The notes beneath the pieces are model-generated. The model was not told the DNA's origin. It made no database searches and saw only the letters and a list, made by a program, of their open reading frames with translations. Below, piece by piece: positions 23,384 to 30,953 of a stretch of DNA of 64,000 nt (position 1 is its first letter; every line of letters begins with the position of its first letter). This stretch comes from Lactiplantibacillus nangangensis (GTDB lineage Bacteria; Bacillota; Bacilli; Lactobacillales; Lactobacillaceae), in the NCBI RefSeq assembly GCF_005405065.1, contig NZ_BJDI01000010.1, positions 1 through 64,000 on the forward strand, in the 5' to 3' direction. The translations under genes and the position numbers were made by a program.

Positions 23384-24541
23384 ATGCAAGTTACACGGTA
23401 TGACCGTGCCGAGATAACTGATTCACATTTAACTGATGAAGGCTATCTGGATGTTAAAGCATGTCCAATAAGCCGTTCAGGTGTGTTTCCGTATTATTTT
23501 GCGGATGGCACTATGTTGCGAGAAGCCAAGCTTCCCAGTGATTTACAGGACGGTGTGGGCAGCTTTAACAACAAACCGGTTACCAATGAACATCCACAAG
23601 AGTTTGTGTCAGCACGCAATATCAACAAATATTCAGTTGGAATGACGCACTCAAATGCCCACATGCAAGACGGTCAAATGGTCGTTGATATGACTATTAC
23701 GGATCCAACGACCATTCAGGAAATCCATGATGGTAAACGCCGTGAGTTGTCGATTGGTTTTAAGGCCGATGTTGAGAGACGTTCTGGGGAGTTTGCTGGG
23801 CAACATTATGATGCAGTTCAAACCAATATCAAAGGTAATCATGTTGCAGTAGTATCTGCTGGTCGAGCAGGCCATGATGTAAGCATTCCGCACTTTGATT
23901 CAAAGGATGCAACATTATCCACGCAGATTTTAGATGATGGGTATGCTGGTACAACTAAAAATGATCAAGGAGGAACCAAGATGAAGAAAATTATTATTGA
24001 TGGTGCGACATATGAACTTGCAGAAGATGCTGCGGCTGCAGTTCAAAACGAACAAAATAAAGCAACTACGGGTGCAACCTCACTTGAAGAAGCCAATAAG
24101 ACTATTGCTGGCTTAAAAAAACAGATTGAGTCACTAAAATCTGATAATAATGATGCTAAGAAGTCCAGTAGCACCAATGAAGCTAAGGCAGATGCTGCTC
24201 AGAGTGAATTAAAGAGTATGCAGGATTCAATGCAAGACTTGATTGATGCACGGGTTCAATTGCAAGCAGATGCTGCGCAACGGTTAGATGATAGCTTTGA
24301 CTTTAAGGGTAAATCGAGTCGTGATATTAAAACAGCTGTTATTTTAGCTAGTCACAAGGATTTAAATCTTGATGGTAAAGATGATGCGTATGTGGACGGT
24401 GCTTATTCATTAATTATGGCCGAAAAGCCTAAAGCAATGGGTGGTATTGATGTGCAAAGTGCTAGTCAGCATAAAGATAGTGTAGACCCTACTTCACCTC
24501 AATATCGTTTATCACATGCGTATGAATTAGCACACAAATAA
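23384..24541 (+). CDS. DUF2213 prohead protease and scaffold fusion
   Basis: The 385-residue protein has an N-terminal protease domain (about 1-175) with NEHP, the Ser in RRELSIGF and the His in GNHVAVV. A coiled-coil, Ala/Lys/Glu-rich scaffold part (about 215-310) and a C-terminal capsid-binding tail follow. It directs and then matures the procapsid. An internal start at 23981 would yield the scaffold part alone. Confidence 0.85.
   Translation: MQVTRYDRAEITDSHLTDEGYLDVKACPISRSGVFPYYFADGTMLREAKLPSDLQDGVGSFNNKPVTNEHPQEFVSARNINKYSVGMTHSNAHMQDGQMVVDMTITDPTTIQEIHDGKRRELSIGFKADVERRSGEFAGQHYDAVQTNIKGNHVAVVSAGRAGHDVSIPHFDSKDATLSTQILDDGYAGTTKNDQGGTKMKKIIIDGATYELAEDAAAAVQNEQNKATTGATSLEEANKTIAGLKKQIESLKSDNNDAKKSSSTNEAKADAAQSELKSMQDSMQDLIDARVQLQADAAQRLDDSFDFKGKSSRDIKTAVILASHKDLNLDGKDDAYVDGAYSLIMAEKPKAMGGIDVQSASQHKDSVDPTSPQYRLSHAYELAHK
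23981..24541 (+). CDS. Nested scaffold protein from an internal start
   Basis: AAGGAGG (23967-23973) lies 7 bases before an in-frame ATG at 23981 inside the DUF2213 gene. The 186-residue product is the scaffold half without protease, the same arrangement as lambda C and Nu3. Expression is inferred from the ribosome binding site. Confidence 0.6.
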   Translation: MKKIIIDGATYELAEDAAAAVQNEQNKATTGATSLEEANKTIAGLKKQIESLKSDNNDAKKSSSTNEAKADAAQSELKSMQDSMQDLIDARVQLQADAAQRLDDSFDFKGKSSRDIKTAVILASHKDLNLDGKDDAYVDGAYSLIMAEKPKAMGGIDVQSASQHKDSVDPTSPQYRLSHAYELAHK

Positions 24542-24555
24542 AGGAGGAATTAACT

Positions 24556-25059
24556 ATGCCAATGGAAATGGGCGATGGTTGGACTCACACCGGTGCCGGT
24601 GCGGGACATTTAGCTGATACTCGCGGTGCCCGAATTAACACAGATTTTAATACCAGTACAAAATTAGGCTTGGGTCAAGCAGTTAAGTTAAACGATCAAG
24701 GTTTATTAGACGTTGCAACTGATAGTAGCGATGTATATGGGGTAACTTCATTTAAGTCGGCTACTCAGGGCTGGACGTTATCAGCACCACACGATGTTAG
24801 CTGGGATGCAGACGATGTTGTTAGTGTTATTCGTCAAGGCCAAGTTTATGTACCTGTAAATGATGATGTTTCAAAAGGTCAAAAAGCGATTGTTGACACT
24901 GATGGTTATTTCAAATCAGCAACTGGTGTTGAACCCGCCGACGCCGGTGATGGAAAAACGGCTGAAACGGGTACGACTGCCAGCACAGTATATGTTGGAT
25001 ATTTTAGAACTGATGCTAAGGCGGGAGAAACAGCTGCATTGGAACTCAATTTACGATAG
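24556..25059 (+). CDS. Head decoration or cement protein
   Basis: The 167-residue beta-rich protein (VKLNDQGLLDVATDSSDVYGV...) resembles DUF2190-type decoration proteins. It lies between scaffold and major capsid genes, the usual place. The name is by context and fold likeness. Confidence 0.65.
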   Translation: MPMEMGDGWTHTGAGAGHLADTRGARINTDFNTSTKLGLGQAVKLNDQGLLDVATDSSDVYGVTSFKSATQGWTLSAPHDVSWDADDVVSVIRQGQVYVPVNDDVSKGQKAIVDTDGYFKSATGVEPADAGDGKTAETGTTASTVYVGYFRTDAKAGETAALELNLR

Positions 25060-25074
25060 GAGGCTTAATAATTT

Positions 25075-25971
25075 ATGCCACAAGGAAATAATGTATTTGC
25101 AGGTGTTACACAAGCCCAATTAACGGCGGTCGACAATGTCTTGTATGAAACGGCTTTATCGACATTGCAAGCGCGGAAGTTGATTCAACCAATCACCCTG
25201 CAACCATATCAAACTAGTTATAGTTACCGGATCGTTAAACGATACGGTAAAGCGCATTGGGTTGGCGAAAACTCAAACGAACGTGGTACTAGTGGTGAAG
25301 ATTATGATCAAGAATTTCGGCAAATCTCAACGTATGCAACTGGGGTAAGCTACACTCAAGACGAATTACTACAATCACAAGCCGCAGGAATTAATTTAAG
25401 CACTGAACAGGCTACTACTGTTGGTCGAGCCATGGGTGAATTCGAAGAAAAAGCTGTTTGGTTAGGTGATAAGAAAAAAAGTATTCCAGGGCTTGTAGGG
25501 ATTGCTGATAAGGAGCGGACAGATAAAGCCACTGCAACCTTTGAAAACATGACACCAGAAGATATTTTTGAATATTTACGTATTCAGCGTAACAAATTAG
25601 TGACCCAACCCGGAATGAATGGAATTAAGCCACTACTAGTACTGCCTACATTTGCCGCTACTGCTTTAACTAAACGATACAGTGACTATGATGCACGACC
25701 ACTGAGTCAAGTGTTGGCTGATGCTGGTTGGTTTAGTTCGATTGAAACGGTTGATATGTTGGAGCAAGCTACTGGAACCTCAAAAGGTTGTGGGCTAATG
25801 TTCGACGCAAGCGCGACAACTATGAACTTACTGATTGGTGAAAATCTTAATGCTGGTCCAGTTGTTGGTCCAAACGAAGATTTTATTTATAAAATTCCTT
25901 ACCGTGCTCGGACTGGTGGTGTGGTTGTTCGTCAACCATATCATGTTATTCAAATGAATGGCCTTGAATAG
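25075..25971 (+). CDS. Major capsid protein (DUF2184/encapsulin-like, HK97 fold)
   Basis: The 298-residue protein carries the pattern of encapsulin-like capsid proteins: LQARKLIQPITLQP near residue 30, a long spine helix region (FEEKAVWLGDK...) and a C-terminal RTGGVVVRQPYHVIQM strand. It has no long N-terminal scaffold, which agrees with the separate scaffold gene. Confidence 0.85.
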   Translation: MPQGNNVFAGVTQAQLTAVDNVLYETALSTLQARKLIQPITLQPYQTSYSYRIVKRYGKAHWVGENSNERGTSGEDYDQEFRQISTYATGVSYTQDELLQSQAAGINLSTEQATTVGRAMGEFEEKAVWLGDKKKSIPGLVGIADKERTDKATATFENMTPEDIFEYLRIQRNKLVTQPGMNGIKPLLVLPTFAATALTKRYSDYDARPLSQVLADAGWFSSIETVDMLEQATGTSKGCGLMFDASATTMNLLIGENLNAGPVVGPNEDFIYKIPYRARTGGVVVRQPYHVIQMNGLE

Positions 25972-25973
25972 TC

Positions 25974-26801
25974 ATGAGAGTGCCAAAGACACGGTTTCCA
26001 ATTCCAATTGAAAAATCCTATGCCCGTGATATTCAAAAGGGTGTAACTCTAATTGAGAGCGTCACGCTGCTAATGTTAGAGAATGAAATAAAGCCGACAT
26101 TTGACCGTGGTATTCATGATGCACTGATGGGTGATGATGTTATTGATTGGATTGAATCATTAATGGTCAAACTTAAACAGCTGATTATCGGTTCGTTTAC
26201 AGATGGTGATGCCAAGGATATGGTTACTCGCTATATGAGAGCAATTGATAGCAGTAATCGTAATAATGTCACATCTCAGGTTGTGGCACATAGTAAGTCT
26301 GCTACTTTAACAGCTACTGCGACTGTGCCAGAGAACCAGCCTGTTGAGCTAGCTGTGAATCCATTGGCCGGCGAGGCACAACTTCAAGACTACATTAAAG
26401 GTAAGATAACTGAAAATGTGAGCTATATCAAAGGTATTCGCGATGACTATGCTACTAAGGTTGAGCAAGCCATTTATCGTGGTGTTACTGAAGGACAATC
26501 ATACAGTGAGATAGGGAAAACAATTCAACATCAAGCACACATGAGCCGGGACCGTGCTTCATTTATTGCCCGTGATCAATCAGGCAGTATATACGGCCAG
26601 TTAACCAAGCGACGCCATCAAGCTGCGGGTATCAACAATTTTCAGTGGGAGACGATGGAAGATGAACGGGTTAGACCTGGGCATGCAGCACGTCAAGGAG
26701 CCATTTATAGCTACGAAACAGCAGACCTATTGCCTGGTGAGGACTTTAATTGCCGTTGCACAGCGGACCCGATATTTGATGATGAAGAAACGGATGACTA
26801 G
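25974..26801 (+). CDS. Head morphogenesis protein (SPP1 gp7 / Mu F type)
   Basis: This 275-residue protein has the family block ARDQSGSIYGQLTKRRHQAAG, WETMEDERVRPGHAA and the C-terminal metal-binding-like DFNCRCTADP. A few copies enter the procapsid and help portal or DNA ejection functions. It follows the capsid gene by 2 bases. Confidence 0.88.
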   Translation: MRVPKTRFPIPIEKSYARDIQKGVTLIESVTLLMLENEIKPTFDRGIHDALMGDDVIDWIESLMVKLKQLIIGSFTDGDAKDMVTRYMRAIDSSNRNNVTSQVVAHSKSATLTATATVPENQPVELAVNPLAGEAQLQDYIKGKITENVSYIKGIRDDYATKVEQAIYRGVTEGQSYSEIGKTIQHQAHMSRDRASFIARDQSGSIYGQLTKRRHQAAGINNFQWETMEDERVRPGHAARQGAIYSYETADLLPGEDFNCRCTADPIFDDEETDD

Positions 26802-26815
26802 GGAGGGATGAGATT

Positions 26816-27040
26816 ATGGCGAAAACGGAAGTAATTATGCCTGATTCAGATGTAACACGAAAGCCTGTCAAAAAAACGAAGCCGACTAATTCAAAGCCTA
26901 AGACACATAAAACGCTTGAAGGCGAGGAGCTTTGGCGGGTGGCTACAGCAAATGGTGTATCTGTTCGAGAATTGGCTGAGCGTAATGAATTATCGGATTT
27001 ATCAGTGGTGGCAGAGGGCACCATCATTCAGTTACCATAG
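26816..27040 (+). CDS. Small LysM-like head-region protein (74 aa)
   Basis: The basic Pro/Lys/Thr-rich first 35 residues are followed by a LysM-like motif (GEELWRVATANGVSVRELAE...GTIIQLP). LysM in a head-tail junction gene is uncommon. It may anchor structural proteins or simply be a shared fold. Confidence 0.6.
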   Translation: MAKTEVIMPDSDVTRKPVKKTKPTNSKPKTHKTLEGEELWRVATANGVSVRELAERNELSDLSVVAEGTIIQLP

Positions 27041-27059
27041 CATGTTGGGAGGTGGCGTG

Positions 27060-27389
27060 ATGGATGGCTCTAATAAGAGCACCAGTGAGAGAGTTAGGCT
27101 AGTCAGGTCTGATCTGACTAAAGTTAGTGATGAAACCATTGACTTGGCAATTGATGATGCGTGGGTAGTCATCCAACGTCAGCACTTCGCCAAAGATATT
27201 CAGGAACAGGCTTGCCGATACTTAGCTGCTGGTATGATTTCTCGTGAAGATGATCGTGTTTCGTTAAAACAAGTCGGAGACCTTAAAAAGCAATATTTCA
27301 AGGGTGTAAATCCTTGGTATGATCACTATTTAGATTTATTGAATCGTTTTGGTGATGGTGGCGGTCTTCGAATGGTGGTGTTTGGATGA
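27060..27389 (+). CDS. Head-tail connector (DUF4054-like)
   Basis: The 109-residue helical protein has the DUF4054-like ending Y..YLDLLNRFG, in the position of the gp6/gp15-type adaptor. ATG 27060 follows GGGAGGTGG. It shares ATGA with the next gene. Confidence 0.6.
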   Translation: MDGSNKSTSERVRLVRSDLTKVSDETIDLAIDDAWVVIQRQHFAKDIQEQACRYLAAGMISREDDRVSLKQVGDLKKQYFKGVNPWYDHYLDLLNRFGDGGGLRMVVFG

Positions 27390-27988
27390 GTGAATTTGAT
27401 TTACTACCGGACGGGGCACGATCTGAGCTTGAAACGCTCAATCATTTACGGATTGAAGTCGGTGTGTTTGGTACGGATGACACGTACATGCCTATGATAG
27501 CCAGTGTTAACGAATTCGGCGCCAATATCAAGTCTAAGAACGGCAAGTATCTGACAATCCCCACTAAGCTAGCCGGTGATCATAAGGCATCTGAGTTTTC
27601 AGACTTGTTTTTTGGCACTGGTAAAAATGGTGGACACTTTTTGGGTAAGGAAAACGGTAAGGGCGGTATTGACGTTTATTTCTGGTGCGTTAACGAGGTC
27701 CATATTCCTGAAAGATCGTTTATTCGGTCAACGTTTGATGAAAATCTGGGTAGTTGGGTAGATAGGTGTGCGGACTGGTTAGTTGAAGTAGCCACTGGTG
27801 ACATGTCAGCGAAAACAATGTTGGAAAAGCTTGGTAATGTCATCGTTAAGGATATTCAAGCCAAAATTCGCGCTATTCAGGAACCTGCTAACTCTCCAGC
27901 AACCATTGAGCGGAAAGGTTCGACTTCTCCACTGGAGGACACCGGGCATTTAATTCAAGCAATCACTTATAGGGTGGTGGAACTGTAA
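27386..27988 (+). CDS. Neck or tail-completion protein (HK97 gp10-like)
   Basis: The 200-residue protein resembles the minor tail and neck proteins with the block VGVFGTDDTY...IASVNEFGANI and IPERSFIRSTFDEN. It probably completes the head-tail connection. It is coupled to both neighbours by ATGA or TAATG junctions. Confidence 0.65.
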   Translation: MSEFDLLPDGARSELETLNHLRIEVGVFGTDDTYMPMIASVNEFGANIKSKNGKYLTIPTKLAGDHKASEFSDLFFGTGKNGGHFLGKENGKGGIDVYFWCVNEVHIPERSFIRSTFDENLGSWVDRCADWLVEVATGDMSAKTMLEKLGNVIVKDIQAKIRAIQEPANSPATIERKGSTSPLEDTGHLIQAITYRVVEL

Positions 27989-28362
27989 TGAACGAAGATT
28001 TTTCGGATATGTTAGCTGAGTTTGGCATCCCACTGATAGTGACATTGCCAGATAGTGACCACCCAGCGGGACATATTGAACATGGTACTTGGGTGCCAGA
28101 CATTGTACCACCTACCGAGGTAATAGAACCACTGATTGTGCCAAGTAGTTCGGCGTTACAGTCTGAGCAAGTCCACTACGGCGAAGGCGGTCAAACGACT
28201 AGCTATGATGCGTTGTGGTATTCAGAGTTTGATGTTCCGAATGGTACAACCGTTCAGAATAAGCGAAACAATCACGTATTCAAAGTAAATTATCAGCGTG
28301 ATTATTCCGATTACTCAGATGTTCATTGTTATGAAATGCGGGGTGTAAACAATCACGGATAG
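27988..28362 (+). CDS. Head-tail joining protein (124 aa)
   Basis: This is a beta-rich small protein with no family that I can name for sure. Position between neck and tail-terminator genes indicates a head closure or stopper protein. Confidence 0.55.
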   Translation: MNEDFSDMLAEFGIPLIVTLPDSDHPAGHIEHGTWVPDIVPPTEVIEPLIVPSSSALQSEQVHYGEGGQTTSYDALWYSEFDVPNGTTVQNKRNNHVFKVNYQRDYSDYSDVHCYEMRGVNNHG

Positions 28363-28390
28363 TCAAGGTAGTGGTGCATTTGATTATGGC

Positions 28391-28843
28391 ATGCTAGTTG
28401 ATTTACTTATAGCGCAAATTAAGAATTTAACGGGTTGCGAAACTGTTGAAACCGATTATTCGGGACCACAGCCAACATATCCGTTTTTTAGTTACAAAAT
28501 CACCACACCGTACATTCAAATTGTTCAGCAGATGACGGAACATGAGCCGTTTGAGTTAACGGTATCTATCAATGCTCACGCAGACAATACCATTCAATCT
28601 TTGCAACTTGCCACTTCGCTGGCTAAGCAATTAAAAACGGAGCAAGTTCGTCAAAAATTGAGAATAGAGTCCGTTGTGGTAGTTGATATTGATTCAATGA
28701 CAAATCGGAGTGCATTCCAGAGTGACGATTACGAGAGAATCACGGGTTTTGATATCCACCTGCGTGTCGTTGATAACTTTGAAGAAGATACTCTGCAAGT
28801 CAATAAAGTAAACCTTGATGGCAAATCCATCAAGAAAGAATAG
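28391..28843 (+). CDS. Tail terminator-like protein (150 aa)
   Basis: The pattern LLIAQIKNLTG....QPTYPFFSYKI is like the LIC12298-type minor tail or tail-terminator proteins. The start is unclear. ATG 28391 has a poor ribosome binding site, and the frame is open upstream to a stop at 28349 without a standard start codon, so a rare start such as ATC is possible. Confidence 0.6.
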   Translation: MLVDLLIAQIKNLTGCETVETDYSGPQPTYPFFSYKITTPYIQIVQQMTEHEPFELTVSINAHADNTIQSLQLATSLAKQLKTEQVRQKLRIESVVVVDIDSMTNRSAFQSDDYERITGFDIHLRVVDNFEEDTLQVNKVNLDGKSIKKE

Positions 28844-28855
28844 AGGAGGAACATA

Positions 28856-29890
28856 ATGGCTGGAAAAATTACAGATATTTACGTGAATATCACCACCACC
28901 CATCCAGTTGCGTCTATTGGTTTAGGCGTACCGGGTATTTTTGTTGCCGGTGATACGTTGAACGATCAACATTACACATCGTTGGAAGCACTAGCAGCCG
29001 ACTACGACAACAGTACGGATACGTACAAGGCAGCCGAAGCTTATTTCAATCAACCAAATTCCGGTAAAAGTATTGAAGTTATCACGTACACAGCAAGTAA
29101 GACGGATGAAACGACTAAGGTAACAACTGGTGGTATTTCGGAAGCCGCTGCGGCTTATTACTGGGGTCAATGGCACTTTGGCATGTTAGCAACGTATAAC
29201 GACGCAGACGCTTTGGAACTGTCTAACTATATTGAGACACAAAATGAGAAGTTCTTTATGGTTCAACGAACCACACTAGAAGAATTATCCCAATTTGCAA
29301 AGAATACGCGGACAATCACTCTCTATCATTTAGATGCTGATGATCGGTTCGATATGGCGTTACTCGGACGAGTTGGCAATGCGGATGTTGGTTCGGTTAC
29401 TTGGAAGAGCAAAGGTGATCTTGTTGGTATTTCCGAAGATAAGCTGACTTCTCTTCAATTTTCGGATGCTGAAACGGCACATGCCATTTCGTACGTATCC
29501 AAGGGGAATAAGGTAGTTACTTCAAATGGTTGGACTGCTTCTGGTGCTTGGATTGATCAACTTCATGGTATCGATTGGGTCAAAGAAAATATCGAACTTC
29601 AACTTCAAAGCTTGCTTAATCAAGAAGATAAGGTGCCATTCGACGACAATGGATTTTCACAACTTGAACAAGTTGTGGAGACAGTGTTAAGTGATGCTTA
29701 TGCGCAAGGTATTGTGGCATATGACGGTGCAACCAAAGCTGGTGCCTATGCTGTTAGCTTTGACAAACTCGCGGATGTACCTGCCGAAGATATTGCCAAT
29801 CGTGAATATAACGGGATTCACTGGCAATATACGCCAGCAGATGCAGTTCATAGCATGACGGTTTACGGCACTATCAACTACGCAGCCTAA
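28856..29890 (+). CDS. Contractile tail sheath protein (DUF3383)
   Basis: The 344-residue protein fits the DUF3383 sheath family: GVPGIFVAGD near residue 24, the variable outer domain in the middle and the HWQYTPADAVHSMTVYGTINYA C-terminal block (in parts). A sheath gene next to a tube gene makes this phage a myovirus. GAGGAGG precedes the ATG. Confidence 0.88.
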   Translation: MAGKITDIYVNITTTHPVASIGLGVPGIFVAGDTLNDQHYTSLEALAADYDNSTDTYKAAEAYFNQPNSGKSIEVITYTASKTDETTKVTTGGISEAAAAYYWGQWHFGMLATYNDADALELSNYIETQNEKFFMVQRTTLEELSQFAKNTRTITLYHLDADDRFDMALLGRVGNADVGSVTWKSKGDLVGISEDKLTSLQFSDAETAHAISYVSKGNKVVTSNGWTASGAWIDQLHGIDWVKENIELQLQSLLNQEDKVPFDDNGFSQLEQVVETVLSDAYAQGIVAYDGATKAGAYAVSFDKLADVPAEDIANREYNGIHWQYTPADAVHSMTVYGTINYAA

Positions 29891-29909
29891 TATAAGGAGA
29901 TGATTATTA

Positions 29910-30308
29910 ATGGCAAAATGGGAATATGATGCAACCAAATGCACAACTATCGTTGATGGTAAGCGGATGTTTGGCTTCCAAGATGGTGACATGGTTTCTG
30001 GCGAACAAACTAATGATAATGCAGAATTGACAACTGATGCTCAAGGGTGGGGCTCATGGAGTATAAATAACGATCACCGCGGCACTATCACAATCAATTT
30101 ATCTGCAAACTCGCCAGCTAATGTGACTTTAAGCGACTATTTTCAGTCAAATAAGACTGTCCCAGTTAGTATCACGACGCCACATGAACATGTTTACGCA
30201 AGCGAAGCACGAATTCAAAAGGTACCAGGCTTTACAGCTGGTAAAACGACGGGTAACCGCGCATGGCAGTTCCTATGTGTTAACTATACTGACAAAATTA
30301 CAGCTTGA
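29910..30308 (+). CDS. Tail tube protein (DUF3277)
   Basis: This 132-residue protein of the DUF3277 type forms the inner tail tube. ARIQKVPGF and NRAWQFLCVNY are typical. It lies directly after the sheath gene. Confidence 0.88.
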   Translation: MAKWEYDATKCTTIVDGKRMFGFQDGDMVSGEQTNDNAELTTDAQGWGSWSINNDHRGTITINLSANSPANVTLSDYFQSNKTVPVSITTPHEHVYASEARIQKVPGFTAGKTTGNRAWQFLCVNYTDKITA

Positions 30309-30315
30309 GGATAAG

Positions 30316-30346
30316 CGTCTAGGGTTCGAATCCCTGGACGTTTTTT
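30316..30346 (+). terminator. Terminator built on a tRNA T-arm-like hairpin
   Basis: CGTCTAGGG and CCCTGGACG form 9 pairs (one G-T) around TTCGAAT, the canonical T-loop, followed by TTTTTT. It lies between the tube gene and the chaperone gene. There is no complete tRNA upstream. It may attenuate the operon below the highly expressed tube and sheath genes. Confidence 0.65.
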
Positions 30347-30383
30347 GTACGAAAAATTATTTAATCTAAAGGAGATTTCTATC

Positions 30384-30758
30384 ATGACCGAAAAGAAAAC
30401 TGTATCTAAAGAAGCTAAAGAAACAACTGAAGTAGCACAAGCACGGCAGAATCGACCAGAAGTTACAAAGATGCCAATGAAACGTGTGGGTACTACGGAA
30501 GACTATACCTATAAAGATTCTGATGGCAATGAAACTAATTACACGTTCTACTTTCCTGGGTTAGCTAAAGCAGAAGGCATCATTGATAGTTCACGCATGG
30601 GTAATGGGGCTATCGCAACTCGGTCTTACAATCAACAACTCATGGATCAGGTTGTCGTAGAGCCAAAGACTAACTGGGAATATTGGGAAGAACATGAAGG
30701 CTATTCGGATGTAATGGACGCTGCTGATTCCTTTCTTGGGAAAATTCGGGCAAAGTAG
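30384..30758 (+). CDS. Tail assembly chaperone, short form (gpG-like)
   Basis: The 124-residue protein lies between the tube and tape-measure genes, the place of gpG/gpGT-type chaperones. ATG 30384 follows AAAGGAGA. A second frame opens before its end (30738-30939), with GGG AAA A at 30738-30744, allowing a frameshift product. Confidence 0.75.
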   Translation: MTEKKTVSKEAKETTEVAQARQNRPEVTKMPMKRVGTTEDYTYKDSDGNETNYTFYFPGLAKAEGIIDSSRMGNGAIATRSYNQQLMDQVVVEPKTNWEYWEEHEGYSDVMDAADSFLGKIRAK

Positions 30759-30939
30759 TCGAAAAGGAGCCAAGCTCAAGCTTGAATACGATAATAATCG
30801 GCAATTCGAATGGCCAGTTGAGATGCAAATTGCAACGCGAGAGGAAGTCGCTGTGGCGACTGCTGACCAGTTAGAAATGTACAATTATCAAGCTGATCGC
30901 AAGCTTGAGTTAATACAACAACTGGGTATAAACATGTAG
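30738..30939 (+). CDS. Frameshift extension of the tail assembly chaperone (gpT-like)
   Basis: The +1 frame is open from 30715 and ends at 30939, coding about 65 residues without its own ribosome binding site. A Lys tRNA on AAA (30741-30743) can re-pair one base on in AAAA, giving LGK-FGQSSRKG. Overlapping chaperone frames at this locus are conserved among tailed phages, with -1, -2 or +1 shifts. A TTG start at 30736 is the alternative. Confidence 0.6.
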
Positions 30940-30953
30940 GGAGGTGACAAACA

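Noticed and set aside
30303-30345. tRNA gene at the T-loop hairpin
   Set aside because: Only the T-arm is present; there are no D, anticodon or acceptor parts upstream, so I list it as a terminator.
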